Below, in pieces: positions 1 to 8,900 of a stretch of 64,000 bases of DNA; the first letter of the stretch is position 1, and the number at the start of each line of letters is the position of its first letter. Below the pieces are notes generated by a model. The model was given only the letters and a program-made list of their open reading frames with translations, made no database searches and was not told where the DNA came from. The stretch spans positions 28,186 to 92,185 of the forward strand of contig JXCB02000002.1 in the NCBI GenBank assembly GCA_000828075.3. Reading direction: 5' to 3'. The stretch is from Tolypothrix campylonemoides VB511288 (lineage in GTDB: Bacteria > Cyanobacteriota > Cyanobacteriia > Cyanobacteriales > Nostocaceae). A program made the position numbers and the translations under genes.

Positions 1-618
1 TACCACCACGGTCAAATGAGCCAATGTTTACACGGGCTTTTGCATCCAGACTTAAGCGTAAAACACTTGGATCGTCTGAAGCTTCTTGATTAACTATAGC
101 TAACTGCTCAAAGATTGCGTCCGTTTCGGGAATTTTTTTTGAGGCTGAACTTTCGCAACTCGCTTGAGCTTATACCCCAAATCATTCAGTTTTATACGAA
201 TTGTTTCTGAAGTTGGTAATTCTTCATCACTATAACCAACTTTCTCAATTAATAGCTTTCTTACTTCGCTAGCGCTCAAACGTGTGTATAGTCTTTGACT
301 TTTAAAACTTGGGTCAGTTTGGCTTTGGGAATCCACTAATTTTTTGATATCTTCTAAGAGATTTGGTAGGTTTTCTTCTGCCTTAGAACGTCCTCTTCCT
401 GAATAATTATCTACGCAATTAATCCCACTACTTAATTCTTTAATCCCTTTTCGGATAGTATTTCTATCCCATCCTAATTCTTTTTGAGCTAGTAGTTGAC
501 CTCCGTACCCTAAAGATATTACAGTTTGTGCTTGGAAATGACGTCTGGCTGCACCTTTCAATTGAGTTGCTGTTTCTTGAAGTAGATTCTTTAGTGAGTC
601 CGTCAATTCAATCGTCAC
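1..618 (-). CDS. ISAzo13-type transposase, 5' part, cut by window start
   Basis: This is the N-terminal part of an insertion-sequence transposase of the Rhodopirellula-type/ISAzo13 DDE group. The zero frame runs from 618 and would stop near 100 after about 172 residues. At 133-140 the coding strand has eight A residues. Reading the next bases in the -1 frame restores an open frame to the window edge, which includes LRLSLDAKARVNIGSFDRGG, the start of the DDE catalytic region. The upstream frame has the helix-turn-helix-like stretch ELGWDRNTIRKGIKEL. The element is either expressed by -1 frameshifting or is a one-base frameshift pseudogene. The far end lies outside the window. Family assignment is from sequence pattern memory, not a search. 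Confidence 0.75.
133..139 (-). promoter_or_regulatory. Candidate -1 ribosomal frameshift heptamer A_AAA_AAA
   Basis: On the minus strand the zero-frame codons are CAA AAA AAA TTC, so the heptamer A AAA AAA sits in the phase required for tandem -1 slippage. Slipping by one base gives Q-K-K-I-P-E-T, which continues into the conserved catalytic part of the transposase. This phase match is seen directly. That slippage really occurs is inference. Confidence 0.55.
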
Positions 619-670
619 TCAAAAACCCCCAAAAACTTGAATTATACATAATTAAATTTACTACAAAAAG

Positions 671-704
671 GGGAGTCAGGGCTGCCTCCGCAGCCCTGAC
701 TCCC
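671..704. terminator. Perfect 15-bp hairpin upstream of the transposase
   Basis: GGGAGTCAGGGCTGC is followed by a 4-base loop (CTCC) and its exact reverse complement, then a C-rich tail. It lies about 50 bp outside the transposase start, so it may be a structure near the IS end that blocks incoming transcription, or an independent palindromic repeat. Confidence 0.5.
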
Positions 705-879
705 AACCCCCCCTCTATTGATTATCATTTTTATTGGTGATTATTTTATTTTTTGGAAGTCCCCTAATGAATCTTGGGACGCTTTTATTTGCTTGGCTGG
801 TAACACCTGTTACCTTGTATAAGTAGGTAGGCGTCATTAAACAAATTGATGTAATTAAATGTAAATTTATATGAAACGC

Positions 880-968
880 TTGTAGTAAGCGCTGTCTAGC
901 CTGCGCGCGCCTCTGACGACGTTAGCGTAGCTCCTCCGTAGCAGGCACGCGCTTAGCGCTTACTACAA
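880..968. repeat. Palindrome-ended intergenic repeat, 89 bp
   Basis: The ends TTGTAGTAAGCGCT (880-893) and AGCGCTTACTACAA (955-968) are exact inverted repeats around a GC-rich core with GCGCGCGC and tgacgacgttagcg segments. It looks like a REP/MITE-type dispersed element. No target duplication is evident, and no second copy was seen in this window. The remainder of the 741-1089 gap shows no gene. Confidence 0.55.
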
Positions 969-1040
969 ACAAAAAAAGTATATTTGTACCGACCTACTTA
1001 TTATTAGTAAATTACCAGTAGGAGTTGAAATTGACACTCC

Positions 1041-1082
1041 AGAATTCTAAGTTCTGAATTCTGAGTTCTGAATTCTGAGTTT
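1041..1082. repeat. Short tandem repeat (TTCTGAATTCTGAG type)
   Basis: Three imperfect copies of a roughly 14-base unit, gttctgaattctga, lie directly downstream of the thf1 stop codon. Each unit contains an EcoRI-like GAATTC palindrome. No function is assigned. Confidence 0.5.
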
Positions 1083-1089
1083 TGTTTGA

Positions 1090-1797
1090 CTATTCGTTAG
1101 TCGTTGGCGGAGTCGCTGCGGTACTCGATTGCTGAGTACGCTGTTCCCGTCTTTTTCGGTCTGCTGAAAGCATATCTGACATAACTGTCAAAGCTTGTGA
1201 CATTTTATCTATGTTAGAGCGGTATATCTCTAAATCTTTATTGAGTTTGTCGTCAGATATATGCAAGCCATTGCCAATTGTTTTCAGCGCCTCAGTGCGT
1301 TTCTTTTCGTCTTTAACGAGTTCTGGATCTGACTGTTCTAGTAAAGTGAACAAACCAATTGCAAACAAGCGATTGTATTTAAATTTAGGATTGTTTGCGA
1401 TTGCTTGCAGTGAACTTTGAAAGTCAGCATCTCGGGATGAAGGAGTTTCCTGGCTTAACCACGCAATGAGTTCTGAAGCGCTTAAGCTTGTTGCTAATGC
1501 TTGCAAACGTTCAGCATCCTGTTTGTAGCGCTGTTCGTCTTGTTCCACAGCCTGAAGCAGGGCATGAAAAATCGACTCTTTATCCCGTTCTGGCTGGTAG
1601 CCTTGCATAAAGCGGTCAAAGGTAGTGACGACGCCCAAGGCATAAATAGGATCGTAGCTAAAATCGACATTCACTGACAGTAGGTGCATTTCCACCATTA
1701 ATTCTTCAACCACCCGACGATAAATGGTGTTTATCGGACGGGTGTGAAGGTTGTAGAAAGTTCGCTTAGTATCAGATACGGTACGGACGTTATTCAC
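1090..1797 (-). CDS. thf1: Thf1/Psb29 photosystem II biogenesis protein
   Basis: This 235-aa protein starts MNNVRTVSDTKRTFYNL and contains PINTIYRRVVEELMVEMHLL and YDPIYALGVVTTFDRFMQGY, hallmark segments of the Thf1/Psb29 (Psp29) family. Family members are thylakoid-associated, mostly helical proteins that help photosystem II assembly and repair and stabilise FtsH protease complexes. The length is typical for cyanobacteria. The charged C-terminal third looks coiled-coil-like and the tail is Ser/Thr/Pro-rich and low in complexity. The gene stands alone and is divergent from cpcT, with about 275 bp between them that presumably hold both promoters. Confidence 0.92.
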   Translation of the reverse strand: MNNVRTVSDTKRTFYNLHTRPINTIYRRVVEELMVEMHLLSVNVDFSYDPIYALGVVTTFDRFMQGYQPERDKESIFHALLQAVEQDEQRYKQDAERLQALATSLSASELIAWLSQETPSSRDADFQSSLQAIANNPKFKYNRLFAIGLFTLLEQSDPELVKDEKKRTEALKTIGNGLHISDDKLNKDLEIYRSNIDKMSQALTVMSDMLSADRKRREQRTQQSSTAATPPTTNE

Positions 1798-2072
1798 AAA
1801 GCAATTTTCAAGGGCGACGTATTATTATTCTCTCGCTTTAATGCCACTTTGCCAAGTTTAGTTTTCTACTTACGTCCAGTTCATTCCAAATTCGGGATTA
1901 TAAATGTTTTATCGCCATAATAAGCTATTATTGGTGGTTTATTCTGATTAGCTCTTCTATGGAGTCATTCCAAAAGACACAGTGCAGAATGCTGGTTTTA
2001 GCAACAATTTACAACACCTGATAACTCATCTTAAAACAAATCTGTTTGCATAGAATCTTGGACATCTCACCT

Positions 2073-2675
2073 ATGACTTTTTCACCACAACTACTCGCCC
2101 TAGCTGATTATCTTGCTGGTGAATTTGATAATCGAGAACAAGCTATTGCAGAGCCTGCTTGGTATGTTCACCTGCGTTTGTGGCAAAGACCAGTTCCTCT
2201 ATTTCAAGAAGACAGCTTGACACTATTTGCCGAACAAGCCAATATTGTTAATCTAGATCGACCTTACCGTCAGCGCATTATACGGCTTCTACAAGGAAAT
2301 GGTCCTGATGCAGCCCTAAAAGTGCAGTACTATATGCCCAAAAATCCAAGTACCCTTGTCGGTGCTGGCCGTAACACAACTTTACTCAAGACGCTGACAC
2401 CCGACAACTTAGAATTACTACCAGGCTGTGTGCTCAACGTTACTCAGCAATTATTAGCCGTCAATCAGTATAAGTTCGAGGCTACCCCACCTCCAGACAC
2501 TCGTTGCTGCTTTAGTGTTGATGGCAACATTGTACAAGTTTGCTTGGGCTTTGAGGTGACTCAAGATAAATTTTTCAGCTACGACAAAGGGATTGACTCT
2601 ACGACTGGAAAAGCCACTTGGGGAGCTATTTTGGGACCTTACTGCTATACAAAGCGAGAACAATTTCGTCTTTAG
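2073..2675 (+). CDS. cpcT: CpcT/CpeT-type phycobiliprotein lyase
   Basis: Chromophore lyases of this family attach phycocyanobilin to a cysteine of the beta subunits of phycocyanin and related phycobiliproteins. The 200-aa product begins MTFSPQLLALADYLAGEFDN and has LRLWQRPVP and QGNGPDAALKVQYY-like segments typical of the CpcT/CpeT beta-barrel. The ATG at 2073 is preferred over an in-frame TTG at 2046 because known members begin about here. Its stop overlaps the end of the convergent STAS gene by 4 bp. Which phycobiliprotein it serves (CpcT versus CpeT) cannot be settled from sequence alone. Confidence 0.85.
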   Translation: MTFSPQLLALADYLAGEFDNREQAIAEPAWYVHLRLWQRPVPLFQEDSLTLFAEQANIVNLDRPYRQRIIRLLQGNGPDAALKVQYYMPKNPSTLVGAGRNTTLLKTLTPDNLELLPGCVLNVTQQLLAVNQYKFEATPPPDTRCCFSVDGNIVQVCLGFEVTQDKFFSYDKGIDSTTGKATWGAILGPYCYTKREQFRL

Positions 2676-3040
2676 CTGGCGATACTAGGAGATCGACCTT
2701 CTAAAGCCTCCTCTTCGGTTTCAAAGATTTCAAAAACTGTATCCATCATCGTGATTTCAAACACCAGTTTCGCTTCTGGATGCAGATTACAAATCCGAAA
2801 ACTGCCCTTAACTTTATCAGCATCGCGCATTCCAGCGACCAAAGAGGTCAGACCAGAACTATCGATGAAATTCACCTGACCAAGATTCACTATCACATGA
2901 CGGCTGAGTTTGGAGATACTCTCCTGCAATTTCAAGCGAAATTGCCAAACAGTGCTAATATCCAGGCGACCAGCTGGTGTTAAAACGATGACGGTATTGC
3001 CATCTTGCGTTGTGTAAGTTTTTTGCTCTATATGTATCAC
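2672..3040 (-). CDS. STAS-domain anti-sigma factor antagonist
   Basis: The protein is one STAS domain. VNFIDSSGLTSLVAGM carries the Asp-Ser-Ser core in which the second Ser is phosphorylated in SpoIIAA-type antagonists. Such proteins bind anti-sigma/kinase partners to switch regulation, and the partner is not nearby. The GTG at 3040 (122 aa, starting V-IHIEQKTYTTQ) is chosen because it has a strong AGGGGGAG ribosome site 5 bases upstream. An in-frame ATG at 3130 with AAGGTGGAG would add 30 residues outside the domain. The gene is convergent with cpcT. Confidence 0.82.
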   Translation of the reverse strand: MIHIEQKTYTTQDGNTVIVLTPAGRLDISTVWQFRLKLQESISKLSRHVIVNLGQVNFIDSSGLTSLVAGMRDADKVKGSFRICNLHPEAKLVFEITMMDTVFEIFETEEEALEGRSPSIAS

Positions 3041-3390
3041 TGAACTCCCCCTAACACTCCTTTCAAAAGAGACTGTGGCTTGATACTGCTTCAAGCTGTC
3101 AAAAGCTACAAGCTCTGTTTTTCCATTCATCTCCACCTTTTTCTACTGAAATGACGACTAGACTATGTGAGCATATGGCTTGCGAGAACATTGTCTGATG
3201 CTGTAGCCTGAGATGAAAAAGCTACAGCAGTGACTGTCATCTTTGTTGCTAAGTGCTTCTATTTAGTAGTTTAACTTACTAAAAAAGTGGTGGGTGCTGA
3301 ATACTGAGTGCTGGTTTTTTGGTATTTAGCTTTTCATAGCAATGAACGATTGTGAGATGGTTTATACTGTAATGCGCTTCAGTTAAGGCT

Positions 3391-3433
3391 AGATCTCCCC
3401 TAGCCCTTTTAGAATAAAGGGTTGGGGGGATCT
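3391..3433. repeat. Imperfect inverted repeat AGATC...GATCT
   Basis: AGATCTCCCCTAGCCCTTTT is mirrored by AAAGGGTTGGGGGGATCT across a short A/T loop. It lies between the STAS gene and hemF in a gap (3137-3491) that otherwise shows no gene. It could end transcription in either direction or be a dispersed palindrome. Confidence 0.45.
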
Positions 3434-3469
3434 TGAATGATTAACATCACTCAGTTAAAAGTACTTTTT

Positions 3470-3503
3470 AATACTCATTAATGAGAATTCATTAGTGAGT
3501 ATT
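3470..3503. terminator. 15-bp hairpin overlapping the hemF stop codon
   Basis: AATACTCATTAATGA, a GAAT loop, then TCATTAGTGAGTATT form a stem with one mismatch. It covers the hemF stop codon (3492-3494) on the minus strand. No strong T-run follows, so it may act as an mRNA 3'-end stabiliser instead of an intrinsic terminator. Confidence 0.45.
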
Positions 3504-4553
3504 ACTTAGTTCCCAGTTTACCCAGTCTTGAGGCTTGAGGAAAGTTTCATACAACTGAGCCTCGGGGGAATTTGGCTCAGGCTGATAACCGTATTCCCAG
3601 CGTACTAAGGGTGGTAGGGACATGAGGATTGATTCAGTGCGTCCGTTGGTTTGCAGTCCAAAAATGGTGCCTCGGTCATACACCAAGTTGAATTCTACAT
3701 ACCTTCCCCGGCGATACAGTTGAAAATTCCGTTGGCGATCGCCATATTCCATTTTGTGCCGCCTTTCTACAATTGGTACGTAAGCTGGTAAAAAGGCATT
3801 ACCGCATTCTTGTGAAAAAGCAAACAACTGTTCCCAACTGCGTGGTTCTGGTGCCCCAATTTGGTTGCTGTAAATAGCTGCTGCACCATCTGGATGAGGA
3901 CCGCGATACAATCCACCCAGACCATCTTGATAATCAAAAAACAGCCCGCCAACACCCCGGGTTTCTCCGCGATGCTTCAAGTAAAAATACTCATCACACC
4001 AACGCTTAAACACTGGGTAATACTCTGGATTATGAGTATCACACGCCTGCTTCAGTGTTTTATGGAAATGAACGGCATCTTCGGCAAAGGGGTAATAAGG
4101 GGTTAAATCCGCACCCCCACCAAACCACCACACGGGTCCTGCTTCAAAGTAGCGATAATTGAGGTGAACGGTAGGCACATAAGGGTTGCGTGGATGCAAC
4201 ACCATTGAAGTACCTGTGGCATAAAAATCGTGACCTGCTGCTTCTGGACGCTGCGTTAAGATTGAAGGCGGTAGATGGGAACCCCAAACCTCCGAAAAAC
4301 CTACCCCAGCTTGCTCAAATATTGCACCTTCACGCATAACGCGCGATCGCCCGCCACCTCCTTCTGGGCGTTCCCAGGCGTCTTCTTGAAATTGCCCCAC
4401 ACCATCCAGTTCTGCCAAGGTTTGAGTGATTTGGTCTTGCAACTGTTTCATAAACTGACTGACTCTAGCTTTCGCGTCAGTTGGCAGGGTTTGAGTAGAT
4501 TCTGCCCGCATTGTTGGGGTTTGGAAGTTCGTAACCATAGACTCAAGAACCAT
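3492..4553 (-). CDS. hemF: Oxygen-dependent coproporphyrinogen III oxidase
   Basis: HemF converts coproporphyrinogen III to protoporphyrinogen IX using O2, a step of heme and chlorophyll synthesis. The 353-aa protein shows the family signature [19 protein letters not shown] and the C-terminal [20 protein letters not shown] and [20 protein letters not shown] blocks, and is of normal length. The start could also be the ATG at 4538, five codons inside. The gene is monocistronic, with hairpins downstream and a long gap upstream. Confidence 0.96.
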   Translation of the reverse strand: MVLESMVTNFQTPTMRAESTQTLPTDAKARVSQFMKQLQDQITQTLAELDGVGQFQEDAWERPEGGGGRSRVMREGAIFEQAGVGFSEVWGSHLPPSILTQRPEAAGHDFYATGTSMVLHPRNPYVPTVHLNYRYFEAGPVWWFGGGADLTPYYPFAEDAVHFHKTLKQACDTHNPEYYPVFKRWCDEYFYLKHRGETRGVGGLFFDYQDGLGGLYRGPHPDGAAAIYSNQIGAPEPRSWEQLFAFSQECGNAFLPAYVPIVERRHKMEYGDRQRNFQLYRRGRYVEFNLVYDRGTIFGLQTNGRTESILMSLPPLVRWEYGYQPEPNSPEAQLYETFLKPQDWVNWELSNTH

Positions 4554-5501
4554 TTATTACAATTTTGGTGAAAGCCGCAAATTTTCAGTTGAAAATTCAC
4601 GGGCAACAGACGCCATAAAGCAGGCTAAAATTGCCCAAAGAGCTATTATCTCTATAGTCAAGCATTTATATGACTAATGGGCTTGGCTACAGATAGTTAT
4701 TTTCCCTCAAATGCGTGTATGCTTGTATGTTTATTGTTTTTTTTCAAGTTGTTTATCTTTATGTAAAGTTCTAGGATTGAATTGGGGATTGGGGATTAGG
4801 GTAAGGTGCGAGTATTGCCCAGTCCCCAGTCGCCAGTACCCAGTAGCCAGCTTTCCTAACGGCGTTCCTCCCCAAGCAATAAAGAATCTGGTTGGGAACT
4901 CTGAAGCGCGACCTGTTGATACTAAATTCCCAAAAGGGTAGTCTACAAGGACTTTCAGCTATAGGAAATTTCAGTTTTTCTCACTATAATTATTACCACA
5001 TCCGCCCTCAAACCAGGGAAAAATACGGGGCTTACGGATATAGCTTACAAAAAAAACTCGGGGGGTAGGAGGTCACCAGGGTAAGGGTGTGGGGGAAAGG
5101 AAAGTCATCGGCGGGGTGGTTCGGGTACCCACTAAGAAAAAAGATTTGTATCCATTTTTGTAGGTGCCTTTCGAGAAGGCGTCCACAGTCTAAGTCCCAC
5201 GTTCAAAATGTCGCCCCTGCACCCCTACACCCCTATTCCCCTACACCCCTTTGAAGGATATATATGATATGAAAGGTTTTCAATGACAGCATCAAAGGTC
5301 GAACCAAGCTGTTCAATAAGAAGTCTGTATCAATTTTATCAGTTACGAATCGGGACTTACACTCGAGCCTTCATGCTGTATCTGTCCAATGGCGACTTGC
5401 TATGCTGAAGGCAATTTTGAGAAAGTTTAATGTAAGGGAAGATCGCAGATGCTGAATATGCCAGAGTTACCAAAAAGCCTGTAGCGAGGAGGAATAGGAA
5501 A
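4554..5501. other. Gene-poor region with repeats
   Basis: No convincing gene was found here. It contains the STRR copy at 4782-4832, a short open segment ending NLVGNSEARPVDTKFPKG near 4941 that might be a decayed gene end, a purine-rich tract near 5050-5110, and a C-rich ACCCCT-type tract at about 5212-5253. The last 250 bp presumably hold the promoter of the SRPBCC gene. Confidence 0.5.
4782..4832. repeat. Composite STRR-type repeat, left copy
   Basis: GGGGATTGGGGATTAGGG, then GTAAGGTGCGAGTATTGCCC and AGTCCCCAGT units, match in inverted orientation and nearly base for base the segment at 6075-6123. The heptamers belong to the CCCCA(A/G)T class of short tandem repeats reported from heterocystous cyanobacteria. 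Confidence 0.6.
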
Positions 5502-6026
5502 ATGCGAGGTTGGTTATCCAAATTCATCCACCGCAAACGTCGGCGGTTTTGTGCTTCTCTGGTACGGACGTATCGAGAAATTAGTTCTGCTTCTGTCGAT
5601 GAACTGTGGCAAAAAGTAGTTGACATAGCAGATGTTTCTTGGCATCCAATGCTAAAAAGCACCAACGTTCCCTATGGATTAGTACCTAAACCTGGGCTGA
5701 TTTATCAAGCAGTCACACGCTTATCACCAATTCCCATCCGCATCTTTGTAGAACGCGTCAATCCTAGGGAGTTATTGACTGTAAGAGTGCTAGCAATTCC
5801 AGGCGTAGAGGAACGGATTACTTACAGAGTTGAGTCCACAGTTTGTGGCACTTGTGTGTCTTATTCGGTAACGCTGCGTGGTTGGTTATCACCGTTGATT
5901 TGGTCTTTTTCCCGTCCCTACGCTGATCGTGTAGCGCGATCTTTAGTTGAAGCAGTAGAAGGGGCGACATTGCAAGCAGTGTCAGGAAAGAGAAAATCCC
6001 TCAAAGATAGTTGTTTTGATTTTTAG
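5502..6026 (+). CDS. SRPBCC/START-like domain protein
   Basis: This 174-aa protein is basic at its N-terminus (KFIHRKRRRF). It has the helix-grip pattern of the polyketide cyclase/START superfamily, for example SSASVDELWQKVVDIADVSWHP, PGLIYQAVTRLSPIPIRIFV and VCGTCVSYSVTLRGWLSPL. Members bind hydrophobic ligands in a deep cavity, and no ligand can be named. The start is supported by a strong GAGGAGGAA ribosome site. It is flanked on both sides by inverted heptamer repeats. The assignment is from fold-like patterns and conserved occurrence in cyanobacteria. Confidence 0.75.
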   Translation: MRGWLSKFIHRKRRRFCASLVRTYREISSASVDELWQKVVDIADVSWHPMLKSTNVPYGLVPKPGLIYQAVTRLSPIPIRIFVERVNPRELLTVRVLAIPGVEERITYRVESTVCGTCVSYSVTLRGWLSPLIWSFSRPYADRVARSLVEAVEGATLQAVSGKRKSLKDSCFDF

Positions 6027-6033
6027 GGGCTGG

Positions 6034-6106
6034 GGGCTGGCGACAGGGGACTGGGGACTGGCGGCTGAGGGCTAGGGACTGGAGACTGGGCAATACTTGC
6101 ACCTTA
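6034..6106. repeat. Degenerate GGGGACT heptamer tract
   Basis: Imperfect tandem copies of GGGGACT (rotation of ACTGGGG, reverse complement CCCCAGT) end in a spacer, caatacttgcacctta. The spacer joins this tract to the CCCTAAT array. It is a member of the STRR1-like class. Confidence 0.65.
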
Positions 6107-6246
6107 CCCCAATCCCTAATCCCTAATCCCTAATCCCTAATCCCCAATCCCTAATCCCTAATCCCTAATCCCTAATCCCTAATCCCTAATCCCTAATCCC
6201 TAATCCCTAATCCCTAATCCCTAATCCCCAATCCCCAATCCCTCAT
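6107..6246. repeat. Twenty tandem CCCTAAT/CCCCAAT heptamers
   Basis: Twenty consecutive 7-base units were counted, mostly CCCTAAT with CCCCAAT variants near the ends and a final CCCTCAT. The array lies 70 bp upstream of the mrp/apbC start, so copy-number change could alter promoter spacing. It matches the heptanucleotide STRR class, with an unusually uniform unit. Confidence 0.9.
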
Positions 6247-6318
6247 TAAAGTTAAGATCCTAATAGATAAGAATGACTTTTTGTTAAAAATTGTTGCGGC
6301 AGTAAGGCAAAAAACACT

Positions 6319-7389
6319 ATGTATGATGTCCTCGATTTCCCTTCAGTCCTAGAAGTGTTGCGACCAGTGCAAGATCCAGAATTGCGTAAAAGTCTGGTAG
6401 AACTGAATATGATTCGCAACATCAAAATTGATGGTGGAAAGGTCAGTTTTACTTTGGTGTTGACAACACCTGCTTGTCCTTTACGGGAATTTATTGTAGA
6501 AGACTGTCAAAAAGCTGTGAAAAAGCTACCAGGGGTGACAGATGTGTCTGTCGAGGTGACAGCGGAAACACCCAAGCAAAAGAGTCTACCTGACCGCACT
6601 GGTGTTCCTGGTGCTAAGAATATTATCGCGGTTTCCAGTGGCAAAGGAGGCGTTGGAAAAAGTACAGTTGCTGTTAATGTAGCAGTTGCTTTGGCTCAAA
6701 CAGGGGCAAAGGTTGGTTTGCTGGATGCTGACATCTACGGTCCTAATGACCCCACAATGCTAGGACTGGGCGATGGTCAGATGATCGTGCGTTCAACAGA
6801 GAAAGGCGAAATTCTCGAACCTGCTTTTAATCATGGTGTCAAATTAGTCTCAATGGGCTTTTTAATTGATCGAGATCAGCCCGTGATTTGGCGTGGACCA
6901 ATGCTCAATGGAGTGATTCGCCAGTTTCTGTATCAAGTGCAATGGGGAGAACTAGATTATTTAATTGTGGATATGCCACCAGGAACAGGCGATGCTCAAC
7001 TCACATTGGCACAAGCAGTACCAATGGCGGGAGCAGTCATTGTCACGACACCGCAAACTGTGGCGCTGTTGGATTCTCGAAAGGGGTTGCGGATGTTCCA
7101 GCAGATGAATGTGCCTGTCTTGGGGATAGTAGAAAATATGAGCTATTTTATTCCACCAGATCAGCCAGATAAGCAGTATGACATTTTTGGTTCTGGCGGT
7201 GGTTCCAAAACTGCGGCTGAGTTGGGAGTACCGTTGCTAGGATGCGTACCATTGGAGATTTCCACGAGAGTTGGTGGTGACAGTGGTGTGCCGATTGTTG
7301 TTGGCGAACCAGATTCAGCGAGTGCTAAAGCATTAAAGGCGATCGCCCTGACGATTGCTGGCAAAGTATCAGTTGCTGCGCTGACATAA
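6319..7389 (+). CDS. apbC: Mrp/ApbC-type Fe-S cluster carrier ATPase
   Basis: Mrp/ApbC/NBP35 P-loop ATPases bind and deliver Fe-S clusters. The 356-aa protein has an N-terminal MIP18-type domain (about residues 5-80), then a deviant Walker A SSGKGGVGKST at about 106-116 and VDMPPGTGDAQLTLAQ downstream. Where E. coli Mrp and many others have a C-x-x-C cluster motif after ENMS, this protein reads ENMSYFIPPDQPDKQYD and has no cysteine. Cluster binding must therefore differ. I recall cyanobacterial members sharing this trait. rodA follows 100 bp downstream on the same strand. Confidence 0.93.
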   Translation: MYDVLDFPSVLEVLRPVQDPELRKSLVELNMIRNIKIDGGKVSFTLVLTTPACPLREFIVEDCQKAVKKLPGVTDVSVEVTAETPKQKSLPDRTGVPGAKNIIAVSSGKGGVGKSTVAVNVAVALAQTGAKVGLLDADIYGPNDPTMLGLGDGQMIVRSTEKGEILEPAFNHGVKLVSMGFLIDRDQPVIWRGPMLNGVIRQFLYQVQWGELDYLIVDMPPGTGDAQLTLAQAVPMAGAVIVTTPQTVALLDSRKGLRMFQQMNVPVLGIVENMSYFIPPDQPDKQYDIFGSGGGSKTAAELGVPLLGCVPLEISTRVGGDSGVPIVVGEPDSASAKALKAIALTIAGKVSVAALT

Positions 7390-7489
7390 AAATTACAATT
7401 TTCGCCTGGTTGCAGTAAGTAAGCCTGGAATACAGATTTTAAGTCGTTCCTAAATTTAAAATCTAACAGTTAAAGTTTAAAAGCATACA

Positions 7490-8800
7490 ATGTTGTTAAA
7501 ACGTTCGCTTCCCAGGATTCGTTGGAAGTATTGGTTTAAACCTTGGCAGCAAGTCGATTGGTTATTATTTTGTTTGCCAGTCGCTTTGACTATATTTGGC
7601 GGCATCATGATCCGCAGTACAGAATTGAATCAGGGACTGACGGATTGGTGGTGGCATTGGCTTGTGGGTGGCATTGGTCTGACCATAGCCCTGTTTCTTG
7701 CCAGAATCCGTTACGAAAACCTGGTTCAGTGGCATTGGGTAACTTACACGATCACCAACATTAGCCTTATAGCAGTGATGGTAGCTGGTCAGAGCGCCAA
7801 AGGCGCACAACGGTGGATTAACATCGCTGGCTTCAATGTGCAACCTTCAGAATTTGCCAAAATAGGGCTGATTATCACCCTTGGGGTATTGTTACACAAG
7901 CGCACCGCTTCTAGTCTTGATAGCGTTTTTAGAGCTTTGGCAATCACTGCTGTGCCTTGGGGTTTGGTCTTTTTACAGCCAGACTTAGCAACATCGCTGG
8001 TTTTTGGTGCGATCGTTTTAGGGATGTTGTATTGGGCAAATGCTAACCCTGGTTGGTTGATACTGCTGATTTCTCCGGTCGTTGCAGCAATTCTGTTCAG
8101 CACACCTTGGCCGTGGCAGTCCCCGATTGTTTTGTTCAACCAGATATCTCTGACACCGTTAGGGTTACTGTGGTCAGGCGCTATGGGTTTGCTTGGCTTT
8201 TTAACTATTCCAGGAAGAGGATATGGCATTGGTGGGATAAGCGCAATAATTTTTAACCTTTTGGGTGGCGAATTAGGTGTATTCGCTTGGAACCATGTTT
8301 TGAAAGAGTATCAAAAAGACCGCCTCACTGTATTCGTTAATCCAGAACACGACCCTTTAGGCGCTGGATATCACTTGATCCAATCTCGTATTGCCATTGG
8401 TGCTGGTGAATGGTGGGGATGGGGTCTTTTCAGAGGTCCTATGACCCAATTAAATTTCGTCCCCGAACAGCATACAGACTTTATTTTCTCTGCGGTGGGG
8501 GAAGAATTCGGTTTTATTGGCTGTTTGGTAGTCCTGTTTGTCTTTTGCTTACTTTGTTACCGACTGTTACATATTGCCCAAACTGCTAAAGATAACTTTG
8601 GCTCTTTGCTCGCTGTAGGCGTTTTGTCTATGATTGTATTTCAGATGGTTGTTAACATTGGCATGACCGTAGGTCTAGCACCGGTAGCAGGTATTCCTCT
8701 GCCTTGGATGAGTTACGGTCGTTCTGCGATGCTAACTAACTTCATTGCCTTGGGATTGGTAGAATCGGTAGCAAATTTCCGACAACGGCAAAAGTATTAG
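7490..8800 (+). CDS. rodA: RodA, SEDS peptidoglycan glycosyltransferase
   Basis: RodA polymerises lipid II in cell-wall elongation together with a class B PBP. The 436-aa protein is polytopic (about ten membrane segments). It shows SEDS blocks such as GAQRWINIAGFNVQPSEFAK, GAGYHLIQSRIAIGAG, PEQHTDFIFSAVGEEFGF and GIPLPWMSYGRSAMLTN. The final block and the absence of a division-gene context favour RodA over FtsW. It is probably co-transcribed with apbC, 100 bp upstream. Confidence 0.92.
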   Translation: MLLKRSLPRIRWKYWFKPWQQVDWLLFCLPVALTIFGGIMIRSTELNQGLTDWWWHWLVGGIGLTIALFLARIRYENLVQWHWVTYTITNISLIAVMVAGQSAKGAQRWINIAGFNVQPSEFAKIGLIITLGVLLHKRTASSLDSVFRALAITAVPWGLVFLQPDLATSLVFGAIVLGMLYWANANPGWLILLISPVVAAILFSTPWPWQSPIVLFNQISLTPLGLLWSGAMGLLGFLTIPGRGYGIGGISAIIFNLLGGELGVFAWNHVLKEYQKDRLTVFVNPEHDPLGAGYHLIQSRIAIGAGEWWGWGLFRGPMTQLNFVPEQHTDFIFSAVGEEFGFIGCLVVLFVFCLLCYRLLHIAQTAKDNFGSLLAVGVLSMIVFQMVVNIGMTVGLAPVAGIPLPWMSYGRSAMLTNFIALGLVESVANFRQRQKY

Positions 8801-8900
8801 ACGGTAATCATTAATCTATGGGATTAGTAATTAGTACTAATACAAACGTAGGTTGAGAAAGATTAAGCTATTAACAGAGAAACAAGCAAGGGGAAAGACG

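Noticed and set aside
2046-2072. TTG start for CpcT
   Set aside because: The ATG at 2073 matches the family N-terminus. The extra residues are not family-like.
4711-4941. 76-aa open frame ending NLVGNSEARPVDTKFPKG
   Set aside because: Most of it reads through the GGGGATT/AGTCCCC repeat tract and no family is recognised. Only the last residues look protein-like, so it is kept as a possible decayed end and not as a gene.
6107-6246. CCCTAAT array as a telomere or CRISPR
   Set aside because: The unit resembles eukaryotic telomere repeats but is a 7-base STRR-type tandem without spacers, inside a bacterial region with genes on both sides.
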